Below are positions 52,260 through 59,658 of a DNA stretch of 64,000 nt, piece after piece. The notes beneath the pieces are model-generated. The model was not told the origin of the DNA. It searched no databases and was given only the letters and a program-made list of their open reading frames with translations. How positions within the stretch are numbered: position 1 is the first letter of the stretch; every line of letters starts with the position of its first letter. The position numbers were made by a program, and so were the translations under genes. The stretch comes from PRO6 sp035565775 (GTDB lineage: Bacteria > Pseudomonadota > Alphaproteobacteria > Rhizobiales > Xanthobacteraceae): positions 186,001-250,000 of the forward strand of contig DATMRW010000030.1 of NCBI GenBank assembly GCA_035565775.1, in the 5' to 3' direction.

Positions 52260-52520
52260 CCAAATTGCTAGAGCGTCGCGCGTTTTCTGCTGCGCTCGCG
52301 TTGCGGCGTCGAAGCGGCGGATCGGGCGGGAAAGGGTCGGTCACTCGCTGCTAATTGGATAAACGAACTGGAACGGAAACTTGCTGCTCGAATTATTCAG
52401 ACTTCAGGCGCGCCGATTAGCGGTTGCCGGCCCATGTTTTTCTCCTTGAGACATGTCGCGGCAGCCGCTTTTTGCACAGCGCTTGATCGTCAGGAGAGGT
52501 TATCAATCGGAGGAGAAACA

Positions 52521-53027
52521 ATGCCTGGAAGAACCAAGGTCCTTGAAGACCTCTTTTACGACACCCTGCGCGACATCTTCTACGCCGAGAAGAAAATTCT
52601 TCGAACGCTGCCGAAGATGGCCAGAGCGGCCAACTCTCCCGAGCTCAAAGCTGCCTTCGAAAAACATGAAATGGAGACGGAAGGCCAGGTCGAACGGCTG
52701 AACAAGATCTTCGATCTTTTGGGCCGGCCCGCGCGCGGGAAGACGTGCGACGCGATCGATGGAATCACCGATGAAGGCGCGGAGGTGATGGAAAGTTACA
52801 AGGACTCGCCGGCGCTTGATGCCGGCTTGCTGGCTGCCGCACAGGCGGTGGAGCACTATGAGATTTCGCGTTACGGCACGCTGCGCGCGTGGGCGAAAAA
52901 GCTGGGCCAGGAGCAGGTCGCGACGCTATTAGACGAGACGCTGTCAGAGGAAACGGCAACCGACAAAGCCCTGAGCCAACTGGCGATGTCGGCTATCAAT
53001 GCCGATGCCGAAGGCCAAGCCGCCTGA
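52521..53027 (+). CDS. YciE-like ferritin-fold protein (DUF892)
   Basis: A 168-residue protein with the DUF892 four-helix fold: LEDLFYDTLRDIFYAEKKILRTLPKM and HEMETEGQVERLNKIFDLLG, then AQAVEHYEISRYGTLRAWA and LDETLSEETATDKALSQLA. The conserved acidic and histidine residues for a di-metal site are there (E38-type positions and EHYE). GGAGGAG precedes the ATG. YciE proteins are stress-induced, and this gene lies in the stress region, although no good EcfG promoter was found directly upstream. Confidence 0.9.
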   Translation: MPGRTKVLEDLFYDTLRDIFYAEKKILRTLPKMARAANSPELKAAFEKHEMETEGQVERLNKIFDLLGRPARGKTCDAIDGITDEGAEVMESYKDSPALDAGLLAAAQAVEHYEISRYGTLRAWAKKLGQEQVATLLDETLSEETATDKALSQLAMSAINADAEGQAA

Positions 53028-53445
53028 CTGTCCGCGGCGTTGCGGTGCGGCCGATGGCAGCAACAGCTGCTAGTTATTCATCAACGCCGGGTCAACGATG
53101 TCACCTTCCTGATAGACTTCGTTGTTAAAATCGCGACTCCGTCGCTCTGCGTGTGAAGCTTGACGAGCTTATCAGGAGCCGGGCTGGGGTGGATTGCAAT
53201 GAGCCCGAAGGGTCCTGCGGACCGCTCCCCCGTTGCCCGTCGCCGCGGCGGCGGGCAACTCCTATAGCCCAATCAACATCCAAGCATAAACGTCCCGCAA
53301 TTTCTGACAGGACTTCCATCACGCACAGTCGAGCACATCTGGCGACCGGCATGAGTTGCCTTCTCGATCTCGGAGAACCAACTCGCCTCGAATCAGAGGC
53401 AGCGCCAACATCGGCGCAGGGGATTTTCAGGGAGTGTGTAGCTCA
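53028..53445. other. stretch without a supported gene
   Basis: About 420 bases after the YciE-like gene. Open frames on both strands show no ribosome-binding site or known domain. It leads into a decayed tRNA gene. Confidence 0.5.
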
Positions 53446-53520
53446 TTCAGCACGCCAATTGGTGCGCGTGCTGGATTCTGATTCCACCATGCGGAGGTTC
53501 GCCCCCTCCCGCCTCAGCCA
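53446..53520 (+). pseudogene. decayed tRNA-Gln (anticodon CTG)
   Basis: A 75-base tRNA-length relic. The 3' half has correct geometry: anticodon loop TTCTGAT with CTG at 53478-53480, a 4-pair anticodon stem, a 5-base variable loop, the T stem GGAGG/CCTCC with loop TTCGCCC, and a 3' end GCCA. The 5' end TTCAGCA pairs with CGCCTCA at only three of seven positions, and the T loop lacks its conserved A. It is therefore unlikely to be functional. Confidence 0.55.
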
Positions 53521-53559
53521 AAAGATTTTCAATTCCCGCTCGACCGATCATGTTCCTTC

Positions 53560-53584
53560 GGAACGTCCCTTAGCCTGTGCTGTT
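53560..53584 (+). promoter_or_regulatory. EcfG-type promoter, small secreted protein gene
   Basis: GGAAC (53560-53564), a 16-base spacer, then TGTT. The spacer GTCCCTTAGCCTGTGC is nearly identical to that of the promoter at 58081. The start codon is 34 bases after the -10. Confidence 0.65.
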
Positions 53585-53618
53585 GTCAATGGCGATACTA
53601 AAGGACAGGAGAGCCGAA

Positions 53619-53921
53619 GTGCGAAACCGCTTTACGATTTTGATTGCAACGCTGACGCTGTTGGCCGGATCAGGCGTGGCCTTGGCGCAAGGCGCGGGCA
53701 ACCAAGAGGCGCCGTCGTCTACGCAGAAGTCCCCGTCGACCACGCCCCAGTCGGGAAGCTTCTCGAAAGTTGACAAAGATCAGAAAGACCCCACCCGATC
53801 CGGCGACAGCAAACGAGGCCCCGCCGCGGCGCCTAACAGCGATCGCACGCAAGGCTCGGACAGCATGGGCACGATAGGCAGCCCCCATCCTACCAATGGC
53901 CTCGAAGAGCGTAGCGAGTAG
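53619..53921 (+). CDS. small secreted protein, truncated paralog of the DUF1236 protein
   Basis: A 100-residue protein with a signal peptide (MRNRFTILIATLTLLAGSG, cleavage near ALAQ) and a disordered Ser/Pro/Asp-rich tail. The first 45 residues match the DUF1236 protein at 58140, but the C-terminal DUF1236 domain is missing. The start is GTG with AGGAGA 7 bases upstream. An EcfG-type promoter precedes it. The function is unknown; its expression control suggests a stress role. Confidence 0.75.
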   Translation: MRNRFTILIATLTLLAGSGVALAQGAGNQEAPSSTQKSPSTTPQSGSFSKVDKDQKDPTRSGDSKRGPAAAPNSDRTQGSDSMGTIGSPHPTNGLEERSE

Positions 53922-54178
53922 CTCGGCACCGAAGCTGTGCTCGCACTCTCTGGCCGCTTCTTGCCGTCTTGCCGACCTCGCCAACCGCCTGCGATCCCCG
54001 ATCCGGGCAAGTCGCACGTAAAAAACTTCCTTATCGTTATGTGAGGCGCGGTCGAAAAGCGCGTTTGCAAAAGGTAGCTTTGCGCTCTAAAGCGCAGGAC
54101 TGGTCAATCGCGGTCGTGCGCGCTCCGGTCGAAAAGGCACCACGAGCAGCAAAGAATAGCAAAGGCAGCAAAAAGCCT

Positions 54179-55213
54179 TCAAAGCGCCTTCGTGGCTGCT
54201 GTTTGGCGGTCCAGCTCGGCGTTCAGTTTTGCGCCGAGCAGAATGACGATGGTCGATAGCCAGACCCACGACATGAAGCCAATCACTGCCCCGAGCGAAC
54301 CATAGGTTTTGTTGTAGCTGCCAAAATTTTCGGCGTACCAGGAAAACGCGAGCGACGCGACAAGCCAAGCGACGGCGGCAAACACGCTGCCGGGCGTAAT
54401 CCAGCGCCATTGCGGGTGGTCGCGATCCGGCCCAAAGCGGTAGATCAACGCGATGAAGAAACTTGCCGTCAGCAATAGTATCGGCCAGCGACCGATCCGG
54501 ACCAGTGTTTCGAAGCCGCCGGACGCCCCCAGAGCGGACAGCACAGTTGGAACCACGGTGATGGTGAGAAGCGACAGAATTGCGGCCACAACCATGACCA
54601 GCGTGACAGCGAGTGATGTCCCATTGAGAGCGAAGAAGCTCCGGCTTTCCTTTTCCTCGTAGACGACATTGAGCGCCTCGAACATCGCCTTGACGCCGCC
54701 ATTGGCGCTCCAGAGCGACACCGCGAGGCTTCCGATCATCGCCACTCCCAGTTTTCGTGCCGGCTGGGAAGTGAGCGCTTCAATCTGCCCACGAATGATT
54801 TCGGTGCCGCCTTCCGGGAGCACACCAGAAAGATTGTTGAGCTGGTCGACCGCGGTTCGGCCGTCGGCGACCAATCCGTACAGCGAAATGACCGCCGCGA
54901 TCGCCGGGAAGATTGCAAGCAGCACAAAGAACGTGACGCCGCCCGCGACGGTCAGGATTCGGTCTTCGGCAATCCCCTGATAAACACGGAGGGCTACCTC
55001 CTTCCAACCAAAAGCCGGAGCTTTTCTCTTGTTCGGCGGCACACCCGCCGGCTGCTGGTCTTGGTCGTCCGAACCCTCGCGGCTACCGCGTTGCGCGCGC
55101 GGGGCGGTAGCGGCCAAACCGGCAATGATTAAAACACCAGCCAGCGCGGAAGCCCAGAGCGGGGTCGGACGTGTTGTGGACGACATCGCAAACCATTCGG
55201 AGCGAGGCAGCAT
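54179..55213 (-). CDS. YihY/BrkB family inner-membrane protein
   Basis: A 344-residue membrane protein. A first hydrophobic helix near the N-terminus is followed by a charged linker and the YihY core (about 70-315) with FFVLLAIFPAIAAVISLYGLVADG, GVKAMFEALNVVYEE and YGSLGAVIGFMSWVWLSTIVILLGAKLNAEL. The family was once called ribonuclease BN, which is not its activity. It is the last gene of the five-gene membrane operon started by the EcfG promoter at 57.7 kb. The start could also be ATG 55186. Confidence 0.88.
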   Translation of the reverse strand: MLPRSEWFAMSSTTRPTPLWASALAGVLIIAGLAATAPRAQRGSREGSDDQDQQPAGVPPNKRKAPAFGWKEVALRVYQGIAEDRILTVAGGVTFFVLLAIFPAIAAVISLYGLVADGRTAVDQLNNLSGVLPEGGTEIIRGQIEALTSQPARKLGVAMIGSLAVSLWSANGGVKAMFEALNVVYEEKESRSFFALNGTSLAVTLVMVVAAILSLLTITVVPTVLSALGASGGFETLVRIGRWPILLLTASFFIALIYRFGPDRDHPQWRWITPGSVFAAVAWLVASLAFSWYAENFGSYNKTYGSLGAVIGFMSWVWLSTIVILLGAKLNAELDRQTAATKAL

Positions 55214-55219
55214 CACCCG

Positions 55220-56026
55220 TCAATCTCGTTCGACGTCAAGCAGACGTTTCTGGACGGCCATTCCCAGCGCCGCCGCGACGGCGATGCCCGCCAACCCGAG
55301 CAGCCATTTGTCACCGTATTGGTCACGAGCGGCGTCTCGTAACGTTGAGCCGGCGTGGCCCGCTCTATCGCTGGCATGTTGTGACGCATCGGCAGCCGTC
55401 CGCGCTGCTTGTCCCAAGACAGCATCCTTTGCCTCTTCCACAGCGGCCTGGGCCCGGCTGGTGGCAGTTGCTCCTGTTTCCTCGACGAAACCTGCCGCTC
55501 TTGCAGCCCATTCATCGGCTGTGGCCTTGGCGGAATCCGCCAAGCTGCTGGTCTTCTCGGCGATTGCCTCTCCTGCCATAGCGGCCGCGCCTTTCGCATC
55601 GCTGGCCAGATCGGCGACCTGTTGGCGTAGCCGCGCTTTGCCTTCCTCAAAATAGTCGCGATCCGAGGCGGGATGTTCGGTCGACGTTGGCGTGCGCAGC
55701 AAACTGAACAGGCCAAGGCCGATCAGCGTCGTCGCGATCGGTGGGTTTTGGAGGAGCCGCCATGCGACGCCGGCACCAATCGCGAGCGCTGCAGCCGGGT
55801 TGGCTGCCGCTTTGGCCTTGAGATCCTCCACGAGGCCATTGACCGTCGATTGCGCGGAGGACTTGGCTTTCTCGATGATCTCATCTTTTGTGTCGATGGC
55901 CTCGGCTTTGAGATCCTGAGTGAAGGCGGCAAACGTCGCGGGCGAACGCAGGGTGGCGAGGTCGTCTGTTAATTTTGACCGCGCATACTCCACTTGTTGT
56001 TCGTACGTGCGGACGGGTTCTGGCAT
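55220..56026 (-). CDS. membrane-associated stress protein, DUF3618-like
   Basis: A 268-residue protein. The N-terminal EPVRTYEQQVEYARSKLTDDLATL resembles the DUF3618 start. A membrane segment lies near 110-130 (IATTLIGLGLFSLL), and long amphipathic Ala/Lys/Glu helices resemble LEA-type protectants (KGAAAMAGEAIAEKTSSLADSAKATADEWA). A second membrane segment is at the C-terminus. AAGGA precedes the ATG, 10 bases after the previous gene. Function unknown; probably a membrane-stress protein. Confidence 0.75.
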   Translation of the reverse strand: MPEPVRTYEQQVEYARSKLTDDLATLRSPATFAAFTQDLKAEAIDTKDEIIEKAKSSAQSTVNGLVEDLKAKAAANPAAALAIGAGVAWRLLQNPPIATTLIGLGLFSLLRTPTSTEHPASDRDYFEEGKARLRQQVADLASDAKGAAAMAGEAIAEKTSSLADSAKATADEWAARAAGFVEETGATATSRAQAAVEEAKDAVLGQAARTAADASQHASDRAGHAGSTLRDAARDQYGDKWLLGLAGIAVAAALGMAVQKRLLDVERD

Positions 56027-56036
56027 CGGATGTTCC

Positions 56037-56741
56037 TTATCGTGGGGGCGACGTGCGGGCCGGACCGGGGCTTGGCTGGTCCGCAGAACACGAGCCGGCC
56101 AGACTGCTGCCAAATGCGTTTGCGACCTCGCTGGCGACGTCTCTCACGCCCTCCGATGTCAGTCCGCGCTCTTCGGCTTCTCTTTTCAATCGGTCGCCGG
56201 CTTTAGCCGTCGCTTCCTTCACCTGCTCACCCACTCGTTGCACCGCGTCAGTCACCTGATCGCCAACCGGACCAAGCGTCTCCTTTTCGAGGGTCGAGGC
56301 GGGAAGTGCCGCTGCGACCGCCGCGCCAGCCGCGAGGCCCGCAAGCGCCAACGCCAGCGGTTGCTCACGAAGCACACGATCGAAACTGCTGCGCACGGTC
56401 GATGTGGCTTGCTCGACGATCCGCTCGGACTGCTCGCTCGCTTCCCGCCGAGCCGCGCCCGCGTATTCGGCGGCAGACGACGCATAGGAGGCCGCCGTCT
56501 GCTTGGCCTGCTCGCCCAGCTCACTGGCATACTTCGTAGCCCCTTCGGCGGCGTGCGACAGGCCGCCGCCACTTCGTTTGCTTTCCGCGATGCGGTCCGT
56601 CGATCGTGACGGATGGCGCTTCTGGCGCAACAACAAGGCACAACCCGCCGCCACCAAAAGGGCGCCCTCGGGATTTCGCCTGATCGCGCCGAGAAGCCAG
56701 TCGCTCGCCGCTGGATAGCCCGTCTCCGAGTGCCGGGTCAT
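56037..56741 (-). CDS. membrane-anchored helical stress protein
   Basis: A 234-residue protein. It starts MTRHSETGYPAASDWLLGAIRRNPEGALLVAAGCALLLRQ, so an N-terminal membrane helix is likely. Then come long Ala-rich amphipathic helices (ASSAAEYAGAARREASEQSERIVEQATST), a second membrane segment (PLALALAGLAAGAAVAAAL) and a helical tail. The ATG overlaps the stop of the holin-like gene by 4 bases and has AAAGGAG. It resembles its downstream neighbour in build. No enzyme motif is seen. Confidence 0.75.
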   Translation of the reverse strand: MTRHSETGYPAASDWLLGAIRRNPEGALLVAAGCALLLRQKRHPSRSTDRIAESKRSGGGLSHAAEGATKYASELGEQAKQTAASYASSAAEYAGAARREASEQSERIVEQATSTVRSSFDRVLREQPLALALAGLAAGAAVAAALPASTLEKETLGPVGDQVTDAVQRVGEQVKEATAKAGDRLKREAEERGLTSEGVRDVASEVANAFGSSLAGSCSADQPSPGPARTSPPR

Positions 56742-57133
56742 GTTAATTGCTCCTTTGCAACCACGAGGTCCCGTTTGATCTGGTTCATTGTGCGAGCAGG
56801 CATCAGATCCTTCTGTGCTCCCGCCCGGCCCACGGAATAGGAAAGAGCCCCGGCCGCCGCCAGGATTGCCGCCACGATCAGACATGACCAATGCAAGGCA
56901 ATGCCGAGAGTTGCGACCGCAAAAACGGCGGCTTGCACGACCAGGAGCGCAGCGATCAAACCCAGGAGGACTGCAGCAATCATCCACCCGCCTGCCCGCA
57001 ACCTTTTCGACACGTTCTCTGTTACTTCGGCGCGTGCCAGCTGCATCTCTTTTTGGATTAAATCCGCCAAATCCGCAAAGACGCTGGCGAGTGCCCGGGG
57101 AAGTACGGATTCTTTCAGGTGCTCATGGATCAT
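56738..57133 (-). CDS. phage holin family / DUF1469 (YqjE-like) membrane protein
   Basis: A 131-residue protein. The N-terminal helix (LADLIQKEMQLARAEVTENV) is typical of the Actino-holin/YqjE family and is followed by two membrane helices (MIAAVLLGLIAALLVVQAAVFAVATLG and CLIVAAILAAAGALSYSVG). Despite the family name there is no phage context. The gene is coupled to the next by a 4-base overlap. YqjE-like proteins are frequently stress-induced in Proteobacteria. Confidence 0.83.
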   Translation of the reverse strand: MIHEHLKESVLPRALASVFADLADLIQKEMQLARAEVTENVSKRLRAGGWMIAAVLLGLIAALLVVQAAVFAVATLGIALHWSCLIVAAILAAAGALSYSVGRAGAQKDLMPARTMNQIKRDLVVAKEQLT

Positions 57134-57150
57134 GGAATCTGTCCGATGCT

Positions 57151-57666
57151 TTACCGGTTCGGCATTAGTTCTTGATCGTGCTTCGGGGCGGACGCCATCG
57201 CCCGCGTGCTTTTGATCGCCCGGAATACCAGGAAGCCCGCCACAGCCGAGACGCCAAACACAACAGCAGGCTGACGTCTGGTAAAGTCCGAAACCCGATG
57301 CGCGACCTCGTCGATAGTTTGTCCATGAAGGTCGGCCGCATAGTCTTCGACTTGGGTCGCGATGCTATGGACAGCTTTCGACAGACCCGGGGACGCGCCG
57401 TGGAGGTCATCCGCCGCCAGACGTACTGACTTCGCAAACTGCTCGGCCATACGCACTCCATTGTCGATTTGACGATTGACGGCGTCCTTCACCTGGCCGG
57501 TTACAGTCGACGCTGACTCGGTCGCCGTCGATCTGGCCTTGTCGCTCGCTTCGCGGGCTGCGTCGCCGGCTTGGGCGAGCGTCTCCTTTACCGCGTCACT
57601 AAAAGCGTCTCCCAGGCTGCGCTTATCACGGCTGTTAGGGTCGCCCCGTGGATCAGGATTGCTCAT
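57151..57666 (-). CDS. nutrient-deprivation-induced-type membrane protein
   Basis: A 171-residue protein, first gene of the five-gene membrane operon. A helical, apolipoprotein-like stretch (GDAFSDAVKETLAQAGDAAREASDKARSTATESAS) is followed by a single membrane helix near the C-terminus (PAVVFGVSAVAGFLVFRAI). Rhizobial relatives are annotated as nutrient deprivation-induced proteins. GGAGAGA precedes the ATG, and an EcfG-type promoter lies only about 22 bases upstream, so the leader is very short. Confidence 0.8.
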   Translation of the reverse strand: MSNPDPRGDPNSRDKRSLGDAFSDAVKETLAQAGDAAREASDKARSTATESASTVTGQVKDAVNRQIDNGVRMAEQFAKSVRLAADDLHGASPGLSKAVHSIATQVEDYAADLHGQTIDEVAHRVSDFTRRQPAVVFGVSAVAGFLVFRAIKSTRAMASAPKHDQELMPNR

Positions 57667-57687
57667 GGCGTCTCTCCATGACCCAAA

Positions 57688-57712
57688 AACAAAATACGGG
57701 CAGCTTCGTTCC
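57688..57712 (-). promoter_or_regulatory. EcfG-type promoter, five-gene membrane operon
   Basis: On the minus strand GGAAC (57712-57708), a 16-base spacer, then TGTT (57691-57688). It precedes the first gene of the operon that runs to YihY/BrkB. Confidence 0.7.
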
Positions 57713-58080
57713 GGAAGATCCAGTCTTCTCTGCGTGGCAGTTCCAACCGAGCAGTGAACGAGAGAACCATGCTTCCTGCCGATTGGACATTCGGTCCGCG
57801 CCGCGCCGCGCGATGCCCTAGTGGAGAAAGTGCCAAGAGTGGCAAGTTCGCGGAATCTGCGGACGCCCGACAATTGCATTTATTATACTCAAATGGATGC
57901 TGGTGCCGCCGCGCATTTCAACCTCCGGCGCCGAAGCATCGATCGGTCGTACAGCGGCCTCAGCGCCACCACTGACACTTTCATAAAATGCACCACGCTC
58001 CCAAGAGTAGAGGCCGTCAGGGCGAATTGGTTTTGCCGCATCGTTCCTAAATTGCAGTCGGTTCTGGCCTTATTTCTTTC
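57713..58080. other. divergent region between two stress promoters
   Basis: About 370 bases between the EcfG-type promoter of the membrane operon and that of the DUF1236 gene. Open frames here have no ribosome-binding site or known domain. Confidence 0.45.
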
Positions 58081-58105
58081 GGAACGTCCCTTAGCTCGTG
58101 CCGTT
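58081..58105 (+). promoter_or_regulatory. EcfG-type promoter, DUF1236 gene
   Basis: GGAAC (58081-58085), 16-base spacer, CGTT (58102-58105): an exact match to the EcfG consensus. The start codon lies 34 bases after the -10. Confidence 0.8.
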
Positions 58106-58139
58106 GTCATTCTATGGCGAATAGCAAGGGAGATTCACA

Positions 58140-58772
58140 ATGCGAAACCGAAACCGTTTTATGACTTCGATCGCAGTGCTGACAATCCTGGCTGGAACGG
58201 GCGGCGCGTTCGGGCAAGGCATGGGCACCAAGGAGGCGCCGTCCGGAACGCCCACGCAGCGCTCCCCATCGGCCACACCCGAGCCTGGCGGTCAAATGAA
58301 CCGAGGCCAGTCCCCGGAAATAAACAGGTCAGCGCCTCATCAAGACTCTACGCGGTCCGGCGAAATCAGAGGCCAGTCAAGTGGCGACCGGACAAGAAGC
58401 AACGAACCGAATAACGCTGGCAAGAACGGCAATGCCGAACGTAGCGGCGCCGAGCGCGGCGGCGAAAGATCGCGTTCTGAAACTCGCTCGCAGACAACCG
58501 GCCAAGCAGGCGCCGGCGCGAAGCTTACGACCGAGCAGCGGACCAAGATCACGAGCGTGATTCGCGAACAGCGGGTTCAGCCGGAAACGAACGTTAACTT
58601 CAACATCGCGGTCGGCACTCACGTCCCGAAGACCGTGCATTTCCATGCTCTACCGCAACAGATCATAACCCTGTACCCGGACTGGCGCGGCTATGAGTTC
58701 TTCATGGTCCGAGATCAAATCGTCGTCGTCAATCCGCGCACGCTCGAGATTGTCGCAGTGCTTGAAGCGTAA
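58140..58772 (+). CDS. secreted DUF1236 domain protein
   Basis: A 210-residue protein. A signal peptide (MRNRNRFMTSIAVLTILAG, cleavage near AFGQ) is followed by a disordered Gly/Ser/Arg-rich region (about 25-130) and a C-terminal DUF1236 domain (about 145-210; NFNIAVGTHVPKTVHFHALP and YPDWRGYEFFMVRDQIVVVNPRTLEIVAVL). AAGGGAG precedes the ATG. An exact EcfG consensus promoter stands upstream and a strong terminator downstream, so it is a single-gene stress unit. The domain's role is unknown. Confidence 0.87.
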   Translation: MRNRNRFMTSIAVLTILAGTGGAFGQGMGTKEAPSGTPTQRSPSATPEPGGQMNRGQSPEINRSAPHQDSTRSGEIRGQSSGDRTRSNEPNNAGKNGNAERSGAERGGERSRSETRSQTTGQAGAGAKLTTEQRTKITSVIREQRVQPETNVNFNIAVGTHVPKTVHFHALPQQIITLYPDWRGYEFFMVRDQIVVVNPRTLEIVAVLEA

Positions 58773-58777
58773 TCACC

Positions 58778-58813
58778 AAATGCGGCTCGGCAATGTGCCG
58801 AGCCGCATTTTTT
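58778..58813 (+). terminator. strong terminator after the DUF1236 gene
   Basis: Perfect 15-base stem (AAATGCGGCTCGGCA and its complement) with a 3-base loop, ending in TTTTTT. It starts 5 bases after the stop codon. Confidence 0.92.
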
Positions 58814-59087
58814 CCTCAAACCGATGATCCGAATGACGCGTTACACAGACCCTTGGCATCCCCGGATGGAGCAACCCTTGCATTAATCGTGAGGCGCCGA
58901 TGGCCGCAAGGCGAATGCCTGGCTCACGCTTGGCGAGGTTGTCGCTTTGTCATACCATGCGATAACGCAAAGCGATTTTCTCCAAGCCTGCCAAGGAGAG
59001 CCACCGTGCAGGCTGCAATACCGTCGCTGAAGGTCGGTTGCTGTTATCGTCTGCGGGTAACAATCGTCCGGAGCTTTGCTTGCCGGT

Positions 59088-59261
59088 TCACGTCCGAAAT
59101 ATCGTAAGCCCCAATATCAGCAGGACCAGGAAAATCACGACGAATACATAGAACAGCACGCGCGCGATGTCGCCAGTTGCCGCAGACACGCCTGTGAAGC
59201 CGAACAGGCCGGCTACAATGGATATGACAAGAAAGAGCAGGGCCCACTTCAAAATCGACAT
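59088..59261 (-). CDS. DUF1328 (YtjA-like) small membrane protein
   Basis: A 57-residue protein with two membrane helices: MSILKWALLFLVISIVAGLFG and VLFYVFVVIFLVLLILGLTIF, the DUF1328/YtjA family. A GAGAGAG stretch precedes the ATG; the longer open frame to 59393 is not needed. An EcfG-type promoter lies about 40 bases upstream. These small proteins are widely stress-induced, with unknown function. Confidence 0.9.
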   Translation of the reverse strand: MSILKWALLFLVISIVAGLFGFTGVSAATGDIARVLFYVFVVIFLVLLILGLTIFRT

Positions 59262-59300
59262 GTCGCTCTCTCGGGCAGCAGCTTCATAGGACACCGCATA

Positions 59301-59325
59301 AACTTGGCGTCCTAGCGAAAGTTCC
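59301..59325 (-). promoter_or_regulatory. EcfG-type promoter, DUF1328 gene
   Basis: On the minus strand GGAAC (59325-59321), a 16-base spacer, then AGTT (59304-59301). The same first -10 base as at the PRC-barrel promoter. Confidence 0.65.
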
Positions 59326-59389
59326 GGCCTCCGAGCGTCAAGGGGGTCCCTTTTTTTGGAATTGCACCTTTCGAGAAAATTGTGCTCGC

Positions 59390-59611
59390 TCACTCCGATC
59401 CAGCGCGCGCTCCATCTGAGAAAGCATGTTTCTTTGCGACAGGGGCTGCCTCGATGATCGCCGTCGGCGCGATCCGCACGTTGCTCAGGCGCGACGACAC
59501 GGAGCGAGTGCTCGCGGTGCCGGTCGTTATCATCGTCGCCTGCTGAGAGGCGCTGGTCCGCAGCGAAACATCACGAACGGCGACCATGAAGTATCTGAAG
59601 AAAGCCGGCAT
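59390..59611 (-). CDS. hypothetical small protein
   Basis: A 73-residue frame (MPAFFRYFMVAVRDVSLRTS...) with AAAGGA 6 bases before its ATG, starting 47 bases after the histidine kinase gene on the same strand. It has no known domain or clear membrane helix. The ribosome-binding site and position in a run with the kinase make it plausible, but it could be a chance frame. Confidence 0.4.
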   Translation of the reverse strand: MPAFFRYFMVAVRDVSLRTSASQQATMITTGTASTRSVSSRLSNVRIAPTAIIEAAPVAKKHAFSDGARAGSE

Positions 59612-59658
59612 GGCTTTCCTTTGCCGCTTTCTGCACCGGAACGCCGAGATCGAGTGAA

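Noticed and set aside
52370..52394. GGAAC upstream of the YciE-like gene as a sixth EcfG promoter
   Set aside because: At the required spacing the -10 reads AATT or ATTA, not nGTT.
53153..53773. 206-codon plus-strand frame over the tRNA relic
   Set aside because: It runs through the tRNA-like sequence, the EcfG promoter and the start of the secreted protein gene in another frame.
56738..57133. Holin gene as evidence for a prophage
   Set aside because: The family is DUF1469/YqjE-like and no phage structural, lysis or integrase gene is nearby.
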